The notes: a model not told the origin generated them from the sequence alone. A DNA stretch of 64,000 bases from Paenibacillus sp. JDR-2 (GCF_000023585.1 NC_012914.1:1746501-1810500), one strand, 5' to 3'. Shown: positions 34,726-43,237, counted from the first letter of the stretch. Numbers and translations are program-made.

Positions 34726-37361
34726 CGAATTGGACTTCGCCGTTTTCGCTGAGCCCGGCGGAGCGGGATTTGATCGAGAGCAAATTCCTTAGAAAACGCC
34801 AGCTGGCGCAGGCCAGAGAACACGAGCTGTTCGATGTGTTCCGGGAGGAACTGACGGAGGAAGAGAGCTGGGCGCTCAAATATTTGTTTGCCTATATGCC
34901 GGTGAACGATCTCGCCGATTATGACGGCGTCTTGTTCTTGAACCATGTGCGGAGGACGCTGGAGATCCGCCGGCTTGTCCCTTGGGGCGACCGGGTGCCC
35001 GACTCCCTGTTCTTGCATTATGTCCTCCCCTACCGGGTCAATACGGAAAATATCGAGGATCACCGCGGCGTTTTGTTCAATGAGCTGGCCTATCGCACAA
35101 AGTCGCTGACGATGGAAGAGGCTATTCTGGAGACGAATTATTGGTGTCACGAGAAGGCTGCCTATATCGGCAGCGATTTGAGAACGATGTCGCCGCTTAC
35201 GATGATCAAGAGCGCAAGGGGCCGCTGCGGCGAGGAGTCGACGTTAGCGGTTGCGGCGCTGCGCAGCATTGGCATTCCCGCCCGTCAGGTATACACGCCC
35301 AGGTGGGCGCATTGCGATGATAATCATGCCTGGGTAGAAGCGTGGGCGGATGGGAAATGGTGCTTTCTCGGCGCCTGCGAGCCGGAAGCGCGGCTCGACC
35401 AAGGGTGGTTCGGTCCGCCGGCCCGCCGGGCGATGCTTCTGAATACGCGCATCCTGGCCGACTATCCCGGTCCGGAAGAGATTACGGTAGCCAATGAATG
35501 GTTCACGGAAATTAATCTGCTCGAAAACTACGCCTCGACGCGTACCGTTGACATTCTGGTTAAAGACATTGCCGGAAACCCTGTCCCGGGCGCCGAAGTG
35601 CGCTTCGAGTTGTACAATATGGCGGAATTTTATCCGATTGCGACGCTGCTCTCGGACGACCGGGGAGAAATCAGCTTCAAGACCGGATATGGCGATCTGC
35701 TGGTTCGCGGCGCTTGGAGCGGTCGATGGGGCGAGGTTAAGCTGGCTGCCTATGGGAGCAACAGGCTCGAGCTTGTCCTGGATCGGACGAAGCAGCCGGA
35801 AGGGATGTTCGACCTCGATATGGTTCCCCCGCCGGAAAGCGAAGGCGAACCGGCAGAATCCTTGTCCGGCGAGCGGGAGAGCAGGCATGCTCACCGGCTT
35901 GAAGAAGGGGCGAGGCTTCGTGCCGTCTATGAAAGCACGTTCGCAACCAAGCAAGATGCCGAGACATTGGCTGCTTCGCTAGGGCTTCCGGCGGAACGAG
36001 TGTGGAACATTCTAAGCCGCTCGCGCGGAAACTTCCGCGAACTCTCGTCTTTCCTGCAAGAGCGGACGGCCGAATATGGACAGTGGCCGCTGCGGCTTTT
36101 GGAGAGCCTTCGCGAGAAAGATTGGATCGATGCGCGAAAGGATACGCTGGACGATCATCTGATCGGTTCGCTTGCCGCTTGCGGCGACCTGCCCGATAAC
36201 GAGTTCGTTTCTTACGTGCTTTGTCCGCGCGTGCTTAACGAGATGATCGTGCCGTACCGTCAGTTATTCCAAACGGCGTTTACGGAGCCGGAGCGGGAAA
36301 CCTTCCGGTCGGACCCGTCTGCGCTGTTGCGTTGGCTGAACGACAGACATGGTGAGTGGGAGGACCTTCCGAATCTGAAGGGGAAAGGAAATCCGGTCGG
36401 AACGTTTAAGCTGCAATGGGGAGACCAGGACTCGCTGAACATTCTCTTCGTAGCCGTCTGCCGAAGTTTAGGCATCCCGGCGCGGCTGCATCCGCATGAG
36501 CTAAACCCGCAATACAAGGCGGGCAGCGAATGGCGGGACGCGATGCAAGGCGCGAATTCCCCTCAGTCTTCGATTGGGGGCAAGGGCAGCGTTTGGCTGC
36601 AACGCGATCCCGAAGCAACGGAGAATGCGCCAGAGCCGTCGTATGCCGAGAATTTTACCTTGGCTCGACTGGAGGAGAACGGATTCTACAAAACGTTAAT
36701 CTATCCGGATAAATTCGGTGACGTCTATGACAAGATGCTAGAGGTAGAGCCGGGTTCGTACCGGCTTACGACGGGCATGCGGCTTCAGGACGGTACGGTA
36801 TTGGCTAGGCTTTCCTATTTCCGCGTACATGCAGGCGAGAATACGGATGTATCGCTTACCTATCGTGAAGCCTCCCGGGATCTGCCTGTGCTAGGCGTTA
36901 TGGACCGGGCCAGACCGCTCGAAGGGCTTGACGGTTCTGCTCTGACGATGGGCGAACAGATCATGGAGGATGGTGCAATCGTCGCTTGGATCGAGCCGGA
37001 GCGTGAGCCTACGAAGCATTTGCTTCGCGAGTTGGGCGAGTTGGCTGTTTCTGCGGCCAATCTCGGGGGAGCAGTCCTGCTCATGATCGGCGATGCGGAA
37101 TGGACCTCGTCGTTTGATCCCGCACTATATCCGCAATTGCCGTCAGAGGTCAGATTCGCGAGGGATCGCTCACCGGTCTCGCTGCCGTCAGCGGCGGTCC
37201 GCGAGGCGGGCTACCCGCATCTGTTTGTGCTGGATGGCAGAGACCGTATTCGCTATGCCGCATCGGGCTATAAAATCGGAATGGGTAAAGAGGCATGGCA
37301 AGCGCTAACTGCCGCAAGGCAATCCAACGAATCATCGCCAACGAAAGGGAGCGAATCTTAA
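34722..37361 (+). CDS. Large transglutaminase-fold protein, possible glycopeptide amidase
   Basis: 879 aa from the ATG overlapping the previous stop. Residues about 100-225 hold a transglutaminase-like core: GRCGEES (Cys about 169), NHAWVEAW (His about 202) and LGACEPEA, where the third triad residue is Glu instead of Asp. A carboxypeptidase-like beta domain follows (VDILVKDIAGNPVPGAEVRFELYN). Around residues 560-590, QDSLNILFVAVCRSLGIPARL looks like a second, catalytically dead core with the Cys lost. No signal peptide. Peptide N-glycanases share this fold and triad, so in a fucosidase/GH18 operon it may cleave glycan-peptide links; this is a hypothesis. Confidence 0.8.
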   Translation: MTNWTSPFSLSPAERDLIESKFLRKRQLAQAREHELFDVFREELTEEESWALKYLFAYMPVNDLADYDGVLFLNHVRRTLEIRRLVPWGDRVPDSLFLHYVLPYRVNTENIEDHRGVLFNELAYRTKSLTMEEAILETNYWCHEKAAYIGSDLRTMSPLTMIKSARGRCGEESTLAVAALRSIGIPARQVYTPRWAHCDDNHAWVEAWADGKWCFLGACEPEARLDQGWFGPPARRAMLLNTRILADYPGPEEITVANEWFTEINLLENYASTRTVDILVKDIAGNPVPGAEVRFELYNMAEFYPIATLLSDDRGEISFKTGYGDLLVRGAWSGRWGEVKLAAYGSNRLELVLDRTKQPEGMFDLDMVPPPESEGEPAESLSGERESRHAHRLEEGARLRAVYESTFATKQDAETLAASLGLPAERVWNILSRSRGNFRELSSFLQERTAEYGQWPLRLLESLREKDWIDARKDTLDDHLIGSLAACGDLPDNEFVSYVLCPRVLNEMIVPYRQLFQTAFTEPERETFRSDPSALLRWLNDRHGEWEDLPNLKGKGNPVGTFKLQWGDQDSLNILFVAVCRSLGIPARLHPHELNPQYKAGSEWRDAMQGANSPQSSIGGKGSVWLQRDPEATENAPEPSYAENFTLARLEENGFYKTLIYPDKFGDVYDKMLEVEPGSYRLTTGMRLQDGTVLARLSYFRVHAGENTDVSLTYREASRDLPVLGVMDRARPLEGLDGSALTMGEQIMEDGAIVAWIEPEREPTKHLLRELGELAVSAANLGGAVLLMIGDAEWTSSFDPALYPQLPSEVRFARDRSPVSLPSAAVREAGYPHLFVLDGRDRIRYAASGYKIGMGKEAWQALTAARQSNESSPTKGSES

Positions 37362-38414
37362 ATGACAAAGCAGAACTACGTGGTCGCCGGTTATGCGAGC
37401 GATAAACATCTTGTCGAGCTGACTGGGGAGGACCTAGCGAAGCTTACGCATCTGAATGTCGCGTTTGGCCATGTCAAGAGCGATGCTATCGTAACCGATC
37501 ATATGCGCCATCTGGACGAGCTCACGAGGATTAAGAGGGAACGCCCGCAGTTGAATATCCTGCTCTCTGTAGGAGGCTGGAGCGCCGGAGGCTTCTCGGA
37601 AGCGGCGTCTACCGAAGCAGGAAGAAGCCTTATGGCGGAATCGGCGGTTCGCGCGGTGATCGAGTTTCCATTTGACGGAATTGATCTGGATTGGGAGTAT
37701 CCTTGCTATGGCGAAGCCGGAATCGGGGCGAGCCCGGAGGACCGCACGAACTTTACATTGCTGCTTGCCGCTATCCGGGAAGCGCTGGATAAGCTAGGGG
37801 AGCTGGACGGCCGGCATTATCTGCTTACGATCGCGGCTGGAGCCGACCAGTATTACATTGACGGAACCGAGATGGATAAGGCACAGAAATACCTGGATCT
37901 GGTTCAGCTCATGACCTACGATATGCGCGGCGGGTTCCAGGTGCTGACCGGTCACCATACCAGCCTGTATACGCCGACGGGAGACTTGTTCCGGATCAGT
38001 ACGGACGCTTCCGTCAATCTGTTCGTTCGCGCCGGAGTGCCGAAAGAGAAGATTGTGATCGGAGCAGCCTTCTATTCCCGGATGTGGAATCAGGTGCCGG
38101 GCCGAAATCGCGGGCTTCACCAGATGGCCGGCAGCGTTGGCGGGTACGGTCCGGACTTCACGGCTTTGACTGCAGAATACATTGGCAAAAACGGCTTCGT
38201 TCGATATTGGGACGAGGAAGCTCGCGCGCCTTATCTGTTTAACGGTTCAAGCTTTATCTCTTACGACGATGAGGAATCGATCCGGCATAAGTGCGATTAC
38301 GTGAAAGCTAGCGGATTAGGCGGTCTGATGTTCTGGGAATTCGGCTGTGACCGGACTCGCCGGCTGCTCAATGCCATACAAGACGGATTTCGGGGAGATG
38401 GGGAGACGTTATGA
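37362..38414 (+). CDS. Glycoside hydrolase family 18 (chitinase or endo-beta-N-acetylglucosaminidase-like)
   Basis: 350 aa. FDGIDLDWEYP (residues 104-114) is the GH18 DxxDxDxE signature, with E112 the acid/base. LNILLSVGGWS is the SxGG strand, and VQLMTYDMRG and GLMFWEFGCD complete the TIM barrel. No signal peptide, hence cytoplasmic. It starts immediately after the transglutaminase-fold gene, and its stop overlaps the next start (ATGA). Among GH18 roles, an enzyme acting on the chitobiose core of N-glycans fits the fucosidase context; chitin oligomer hydrolysis is the alternative. Confidence 0.9.
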   Translation: MTKQNYVVAGYASDKHLVELTGEDLAKLTHLNVAFGHVKSDAIVTDHMRHLDELTRIKRERPQLNILLSVGGWSAGGFSEAASTEAGRSLMAESAVRAVIEFPFDGIDLDWEYPCYGEAGIGASPEDRTNFTLLLAAIREALDKLGELDGRHYLLTIAAGADQYYIDGTEMDKAQKYLDLVQLMTYDMRGGFQVLTGHHTSLYTPTGDLFRISTDASVNLFVRAGVPKEKIVIGAAFYSRMWNQVPGRNRGLHQMAGSVGGYGPDFTALTAEYIGKNGFVRYWDEEARAPYLFNGSSFISYDDEESIRHKCDYVKASGLGGLMFWEFGCDRTRRLLNAIQDGFRGDGETL

Positions 38415-39283
38415 AGGTTGGACTAAGTACATACAGTCTGCTCCCCGCGCTTAAGGCAGGGGACATGTCGGTGCTTGACGTTGTGGAATGGATTGCCGGG
38501 AACGGCGGCGAGCATATGGAAATCGTGCCTTACGGCTTTACGCTTGTCGACCAGCCGGAGCTTGCGGACGCCGTGCGGGATAAGGCGAAGATTGCTGGAA
38601 TCGAGCTGTCCAACTATTCGATGCCTGCCAACTTCGTGCAAGGCAGCGAGGAAGCGTTCCAGGCCGAAGTCGCGCGCGTCAAGGAACATGTTGATCTTGT
38701 TAATCGACTTGGCATGAAGCATATGCGTCACGACGTGACGGCGTTTACGCTTCCGACGGAGAACATGACGATTCAATGGTTCGAGGAGAATTTGCACCAC
38801 ATGGTCAAGGGAAGCCGGCTGATCGCCGATTACGCCGCAGCATACGGCATAACGACAACCATCGAAAATCATGGTTTCAGCGTACAGGCAAGCGACCGCG
38901 TGCTGCGCGTCCTGCATGAAGTGAACCGCCCGAATTTCAAGACGACGCTCGATGTCGGCAACTTCCTGTGCGTCGACGAGAATCCCCTCGTTGGCGTGAG
39001 CCGCAACTTGCCGTATGCTTCTCTTATCCATATTAAAGACTTCTATATTCGTCCTAGCGACGAGTCCCCGGGCGGCGGTGATTGGTTCAAATCTGCCCAC
39101 GGCACGTATTTGCGGGGCGCGATTGCCGGCCACGGCGATCTCGACCTCCGGCGAATCTTCCGTCTGATCAAGAAGTCCGGCTACGATGGCTATCTGACTG
39201 TCGAATTCGAAGGGATGGAGGAGTGCCGCATGGCCTCCCGCATTGCCATGGATAACGTGAAGCGGTTATGGCAGGAAGTATAA
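38411..39283 (+). CDS. Sugar phosphate isomerase/epimerase (xylose isomerase-like TIM barrel)
   Basis: 290 aa. MKVGLSTYSLLPALKAG opens an AP-endonuclease-2/xylose isomerase-like barrel. Metal ligands are suggested by TIENHGFSV, TLDVGNF, LIHIKDF, GHGDLD and TVEFEGME. ATGA overlap with the GH18 gene makes it the last gene of the run. It likely converts a sugar released from the imported glycan; fucose-, N-acetylhexosamine- or inositol-type substrates are all possible. Confidence 0.87.
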   Translation: MKVGLSTYSLLPALKAGDMSVLDVVEWIAGNGGEHMEIVPYGFTLVDQPELADAVRDKAKIAGIELSNYSMPANFVQGSEEAFQAEVARVKEHVDLVNRLGMKHMRHDVTAFTLPTENMTIQWFEENLHHMVKGSRLIADYAAAYGITTTIENHGFSVQASDRVLRVLHEVNRPNFKTTLDVGNFLCVDENPLVGVSRNLPYASLIHIKDFYIRPSDESPGGGDWFKSAHGTYLRGAIAGHGDLDLRRIFRLIKKSGYDGYLTVEFEGMEECRMASRIAMDNVKRLWQEV

Positions 39284-39371
39284 TAAGAGGGACCGTCTAA
39301 AAAGGGGTTCGCTTGCTAGAGAGACGCTCGCCTTAGTGAATTAATTTTCATGAAAATAGCGCTGCAGAGAG

Positions 39372-39490
39372 TTATCCCTGCAGCGCTATTTTTCGATTTT
39401 GCTCCTTTACAGCTTTCTTCAGCAAATTGTGGGCAAGCGTCCAGATAAGCAAAATTTTCTTCACTCCCATAACCTGCGTCTGCAATGCTG
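39372..39490 (-). pseudogene. Transposase scar, IS1182-type, with internal deletion
   Basis: On the minus strand one frame reads IADAGYGSEENF, a motif of IS1182-type DDE transposases. The frame one base over reads LAHNLLKKAVKEQNR and stops at 39372, matching the C-terminal end of the same family. Middle and end thus sit on top of each other, implying an internal deletion out of frame. A 13-bp perfect inverted repeat (39355-39367 with 39378-39390) overlaps the stop. GGGACCGTCTAAAAAG at 39290 may be a remnant IS end; no partner end was found. Confidence 0.65.
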
Positions 39491-39584
39491 GTTTCTGACC
39501 CCCTTATTTGCGGCTGATTTCGCCTGCATGGCTTAAGGAGCCAGTGATATTGTAAACCGGTGGGATCAAAAGAGAGTGAAGTTG

Positions 39585-39778
39585 CCTCATAAAATAGTGA
39601 GTCGTATCGCTGAAAAACGTGCGATTTGAGCTCATACCGATGCAATAGTGAAGCTAGACTCATAGTTAGTGAGGGTGAACGTGCGAATAAGGAGGAAAAC
39701 CTCACTGTAACTGGAAGTGAGACGATTTAGCCAACCCATTCGGCGGAAAGCCTCATAAATAATGAGGTTTTCCGCCGA
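39585..39778. repeat. Cluster of short CTCAT/ATGAG palindromes
   Basis: Four small dyads of the form CTCAY...RTGAG occur within 190 nt, at 39585-39601, 39659-39673, 39700-39721 and 39751-39767; a fifth at 39631-39653 is imperfect. The last lies inside a larger stem, CGGCGGAAA...TTTTCCGCCG. The heptamer CGTGCGA also recurs at about 39618 and 39680. No gene is seen between 39491 and 39883. Confidence 0.6.
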
Positions 39779-39883
39779 TTAGGAACGATAGCGGGTTCCA
39801 AGAAAACGGAAATTTTATTTGGCGATAAAACCAACCTTTAAATGCGGTCGCTCTTCTTCGAAAGGCGTCGATAGAGGTTTTTC

Positions 39884-40444
39884 TCAATGTTGTTCGTATT
39901 CCGCTTTTACCCTCTGCATCTGGGCAATGTGCCGTTTGGCGTGAAGTACCAAAAAATAAATGTACTGATACACATCAATTTTGCCTAAGTTATTTACGCT
40001 CATCATTGTCTTATATAAGATTCCTTCGCCATTGCTTAATTCTTGCAAGATGCCCAAGCTTTCTGCAACCTGACTTTCCAGCAAGGCATGAACCTTATTA
40101 AGCGGCATTTCTCCCTTTGGCTCCATATGCTCCGGCCTAATCCACTTAAAAGATTCGTGTTCCGCGATCTGATCCAGCTCTCCCAGATTGTCTTGATAAT
40201 GATTCAGCGAATCTTCCAAATTCGATTTGGCGGCGAGCATAAGAGCCTTGTTTTTTCCTTTTCGAATGAGGATCAGCAGAAAATGGTTCGTAAGGGTGAC
40301 ATGCTCCAGAATTTGAGCAATGCTCCATCCTTCGCGAGGCTGGTAGTTTTGCAAAACTTCCGGAGCAGTAAACCAATACTCGTAATCATTCAGTACTTGA
40401 TTTAACTCCCTCTTAATCCGCTCCATCGTGCTTTGAATGGACAT
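39884..40444 (-). CDS. DinB-family protein
   Basis: 186 aa from ATG 40444 (GTG 40453 possible). WSIAQILEHVTLTN supplies the first metal-binding histidine of the DinB/YfiT four-helix bundle. FLVLHAKRHIAQMQRVK near the C-terminus gives the other two. Relatives include metal-dependent bacillithiol transferases and many proteins without known function. It is followed on the same strand, upstream, by a small membrane protein gene. Confidence 0.85.
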   Translation of the reverse strand: MSIQSTMERIKRELNQVLNDYEYWFTAPEVLQNYQPREGWSIAQILEHVTLTNHFLLILIRKGKNKALMLAAKSNLEDSLNHYQDNLGELDQIAEHESFKWIRPEHMEPKGEMPLNKVHALLESQVAESLGILQELSNGEGILYKTMMSVNNLGKIDVYQYIYFLVLHAKRHIAQMQRVKAEYEQH

Positions 40445-40466
40445 AAGACTCACCAGCCTTGGTTAA

Positions 40467-40913
40467 TCAGTTTCCGTACAGATACTGCGTGACCTCTTTT
40501 TCTTTCAGCTTGATTTTATACTTCTTGGCCAGGAATCTGCCTATCGATTGCCCTTTATTGTACAAGTTGGCATCGAGTTTGTAGGTTGTCAAATCTTTAA
40601 AGTGGAGAAGGTAGTAATCTTCCGTCGGACCTTTTGGGAGATTGATATAGATGTAGCCCAGTTTCTTTTTGGTAATGGCTTCAATTAACTTAATGTCCTT
40701 GATTACAAGGCTTTTCTTGAAAAAGAATAGCGTGGATTTCGTAAGCATCCCATCATGAATCTCGCAGCTTTCGCTAAGATAGAAACCCAGGAACAGAGAT
40801 ACGGCAGCAGCGAGCCCGTATAAGCCGTTGAAATAATTCCATCCAAGAAGGAGTAATAGGAAAATAACTCCGAGCAGGATCAGGACATGCCCTCTGGATA
40901 TTCTGAACGTCAT
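40467..40913 (-). CDS. Small membrane protein of unknown function
   Basis: 148 aa. Two hydrophobic helices occupy residues about 9-27 and 29-46 (LILLGVIFLLLLLGW, LAAAVSLFLGFYLSE). A soluble, lysine-rich beta-type part follows that looks somewhat like a bacterial PH domain (IHDGMLTKSTLFFFKKSLVIKDIKLIE). GGGGGAGT precedes the ATG. Probably co-transcribed with the DinB gene 22 nt downstream. I do not recognise the family with certainty. Confidence 0.75.
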   Translation of the reverse strand: MTFRISRGHVLILLGVIFLLLLLGWNYFNGLYGLAAAVSLFLGFYLSESCEIHDGMLTKSTLFFFKKSLVIKDIKLIEAITKKKLGYIYINLPKGPTEDYYLLHFKDLTTYKLDANLYNKGQSIGRFLAKKYKIKLKEKEVTQYLYGN

Positions 40914-40972
40914 GATTACTCCCCCCCAACTTTCTTCTTCAATTAAATCGTAAAGAGCAGAGACTCTGCTCT

Positions 40973-41569
40973 TTACGATAATTCATCCAACGTCATGCCG
41001 AGGCTTGGCGCCATATGGGCGAGGAACCACTCCGTCTCCGGCAGCCCGAGCTGCTTCATGGCAGCTTCCGTCTGCCCTTTCGCCACGAGGAATTCCCTAT
41101 TGCCGGTGGATACCTCGGTCAGGCATTTCAAGTAAGCGTCCAGCAGGTCGGCTGCTTTTACGATTTTGTGAAGCACCTGTTCTTCTTCGGACAACGTGCT
41201 TCCCGGCTTGCCGAGAAGCGGGGCGTACGAGGCTTGAAGCGGCTCCGGCACCATGCCGAGCAGCCGTTCTGCGGCCATTGCTTCAATCTCGCGGAAGCTT
41301 GCGAGCATTTTCGGATTGTGATGCTTCACGGGAGTCGGGATATCGCCGGTAAAGACCTCGGTCGCATCATGGAACAAGGCCAGCGTTACGGCGCGGTCCG
41401 CATTGTAGCTGCGGTCGAAGAAGCTGTTGCCGATCTCGCACAGCATATGGGCAAGCAGCGCAACGTGGAAGGAATGCTCCGCAACGGTCTCCTTGGTCGT
41501 ATTTCGCATCAGACTCCAGCGTTCGATATATTTCAGGCGGTACATATAGGCGAAGAAATGACTTTCCAT
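40973..41569 (-). CDS. HD-domain 5'-deoxynucleotidase, YfbR-like
   Basis: 198 aa. ESHFFAYMYRLKYIERWSLMRN closely follows the E. coli YfbR opening. The HD metal site is formed by AEHSFHVALLAH (H32), LFHDATEVFTGDIPTPVK (H67, D68) and a late aspartate in KAADLLDAYLKC. The enzyme removes the 5' phosphate from deoxynucleoside monophosphates in nucleotide salvage. Length matches the family. It is transcribed leftward from a repeat-rich gap. Confidence 0.9.
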   Translation of the reverse strand: MESHFFAYMYRLKYIERWSLMRNTTKETVAEHSFHVALLAHMLCEIGNSFFDRSYNADRAVTLALFHDATEVFTGDIPTPVKHHNPKMLASFREIEAMAAERLLGMVPEPLQASYAPLLGKPGSTLSEEEQVLHKIVKAADLLDAYLKCLTEVSTGNREFLVAKGQTEAAMKQLGLPETEWFLAHMAPSLGMTLDELS

Positions 41570-41663
41570 CTGTTTCGTAAACTCCTCTCTAATCCCTCAC
41601 GCAGTGCTTGTTTTACTATATCCTACCATAATTCAACAGACTCCCACATACATACGGTAAATC

Positions 41664-41848
41664 CTAACGAAACTGCATATTCTTATTTGCCCAAAAAGAG
41701 GGCAATCGGAATTCTAACGAAACGTAGACACGCTATTAGCTGGAAAAAGCCCGCCGAATGAGCGAATACAGCCCAATAGTGATACTACGTTTCGTTAGAA
41801 TCTGGAAACGGAAAAATTAGGCGAAATAACGATACATAGTTTCGTTAG
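41664..41848. repeat. Nested inverted repeats built on CTAACGAAAC
   Basis: CTAACGAAACT (41664) and CTAACGAAACGTAG (41714-41727) face CTACGTTTCGTTAG (41785-41798) and AGTTTCGTTAG (41838-41848). The inner pair are exact 14-bp complements, and the outer pair also share TATxxTTATTT-like flanks. The element fills the gap between the yfbR-like gene and the truncated binding-protein gene. Confidence 0.75.
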
Positions 41849-41866
41849 CCTCGGTAAGAGGGACGG

Positions 41867-42166
41867 ATGGTTTGCAGCTATAGGGGAAGGGGCAGCATTG
41901 CGTATGGCCAGCGGTTAGAGGAAGGCGACGGCATTCCTTCGCTGCGGCATTATTATCCGTTTTATTACGGGACGACGCCGACCATGGACATGAAGTGGGA
42001 TGCTCTTCAGAAGCTGGAGAATGACACGTATTTGCAGATCATTGTTAGAGACAAACCGGTCGATGCGTTTGATGATTTCGTTCTGAAATGGAAGGAGCTT
42101 GGCGGCGATTCGATTACCGAAGAGGTATCAAAGATTGTTTATGGCGAGAATCCGGGCGTTGATTGA
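41867..42166 (+). pseudogene. 3' remnant of an extracellular solute-binding protein gene
   Basis: The last 65 residues read FYYGTTPTMDMKWDALQKLE, then VDAFDDFVLKWKELGGDSIT, ending VDW-less in GENPGVD. This matches the C-terminal end of family 1 sugar-binding lipoproteins such as the one at 26.9 kb. No signal peptide or N-terminal domain is present, and the 30 residues before the match are unrelated. It abuts the nested repeats, so a deletion or insertion probably removed the first nine tenths. Confidence 0.7.
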
Positions 42167-42304
42167 AAAGTCTAGAGTCTGTGTCTTTATACAATCTTAA
42201 ATTTCTCTTGTTTAAATGGTCAAAAGTCTTTAGAATAATGCTAGGGTAAAGGAAATAAAGCTTTTGCCTTTTTAAATTGCTTTTTAACGGTTAACGACTA
42301 ATTC

Positions 42305-42385
42305 GGCATTAATGAACCAGAGATGGAGCTGGACATAAGCCTAAATAAGAGTTGGTTTCTTACAACTTTTATTTAGGCTTTTTTT
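42305..42385 (+). promoter_or_regulatory. Conserved leader element plus terminator, copy 1 (before the first MpsC gene)
   Basis: GGC (42305) pairs with GCC (42339), and CCAG (42317) with CTGG (42329). They leave a conserved internal loop TAATGAA opposite ACATAA. The GCC is shared with the left arm AGCCTAAATAA (42338) of a terminator whose right arm TTATTTAGGCT is at 42369 with a T run. Copy 2 at 43979 has the same layout. Overlap of aptamer-like stem and terminator arm is the architecture of a transcriptional riboswitch or attenuator; its ligand is unknown. Confidence 0.6.
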
Positions 42386-42410
42386 GTCTCTATTAGAATT
42401 TCATATTGAA

Positions 42411-42430
42411 GGTAAAAAAGCAGGTTTACC
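42411..42430 (+). promoter_or_regulatory. Hairpin just upstream of the first MpsC ribosome site
   Basis: GGTAAA and TTTACC form a 6-bp stem with an 8-nt loop ending 7 nt before AAGG. A hairpin of equal loop size but different stem sequence precedes the second MpsC gene. Confidence 0.4.
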
Positions 42431-42450
42431 TAAAATTAAGGATGGATTTT

Positions 42451-43152
42451 TTGGAAAAAAATGAAAAGCAAATTCAAAAAGAAATTGCGAGTCACATTGG
42501 AAGACTACTGCGAGAAGCATTTGGAAAAGGCCCGCAATCGATTTTTGTTAATATCAGCCGCCCGTTTATCGTTATCTACTTGAGGAATTTCTTATCGCCA
42601 ACCGAAAAGATTCTTCTTCAGCAGGACCAGGTGAATTCCGTGCAGCATACCCGTGACTTGGTCATGAAATCGCTGATGCCGGAAATAAAAGCCTACCTCC
42701 TCCTGCTTGCGGGTATGAACATCAGGGAGTTTTATTATGACTGGGGATTTCATAATCATTCCGGCATGCTTGTTGGCATTGAAGCGGATGATTCTCTCGA
42801 GTTCAGACTGCAGGAACGGTATGCGGGGAAAGAGGAGCTGCACGATGAAATCGATCGCATTAGTCACCAAATCCAAAAGAAGCCGGATGAAACTTATTCC
42901 TATATGATCAATGACCGGACACTCCTGGTTGTCAGAACGGGAATTCTGATCAGCATCGGCAAGGAGTTGATCCGCCTTGGATTCGAAGAAAGCTTGAAGC
43001 TCGCGGAACGTAACCTTGAAAAAAGCTATTTAATTAATAGCAGCCGCTTCCAGGAGATAATCAAGTCGCAGATTGCAGACGTGTTTGTGGATTGGGATTT
43101 CCATGAGGATAAAAGCGTTATCGTATTTATTCTAAATCCGAATCCTAAATGA
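42451..43152 (+). CDS. MpsC-family (DUF2294) protein, first copy
   Basis: 233 aa from TTG 42451 (AAGG nine nt upstream). ATG 42442 directly abuts the ribosome site and is disfavoured. Two related halves are visible: IASHIGRLLREAFGKGPQSIFV with LRNFLSPTEKILLQ, and later ISHQIQKKPDETYSYMINDRTLLVVRTGILI. This is the two-repeat DUF2294 layout, whose Pfam name refers to a Na+-translocating membrane-potential system. No membrane helices are seen, so it is soluble. Function is not established. About 65-70% similar by eye to the next gene. Confidence 0.82.
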   Translation: MEKNEKQIQKEIASHIGRLLREAFGKGPQSIFVNISRPFIVIYLRNFLSPTEKILLQQDQVNSVQHTRDLVMKSLMPEIKAYLLLLAGMNIREFYYDWGFHNHSGMLVGIEADDSLEFRLQERYAGKEELHDEIDRISHQIQKKPDETYSYMINDRTLLVVRTGILISIGKELIRLGFEESLKLAERNLEKSYLINSSRFQEIIKSQIADVFVDWDFHEDKSVIVFILNPNPK

Positions 43153-43237
43153 AGAAACGGATAAGATGCGGGCAAAGGCAAATAATAGGTAAAGTTTCGG
43201 TTGAGTTATTCCGAATATATTACTACAATAAATCTGG

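Noticed and set aside
42305..42341. Known riboswitch class (c-di-GMP, preQ1, ZTP, fluoride and others) for the leader element
   Set aside because: None of the conserved core sequences I can recall for these classes is present, so it is left unassigned.
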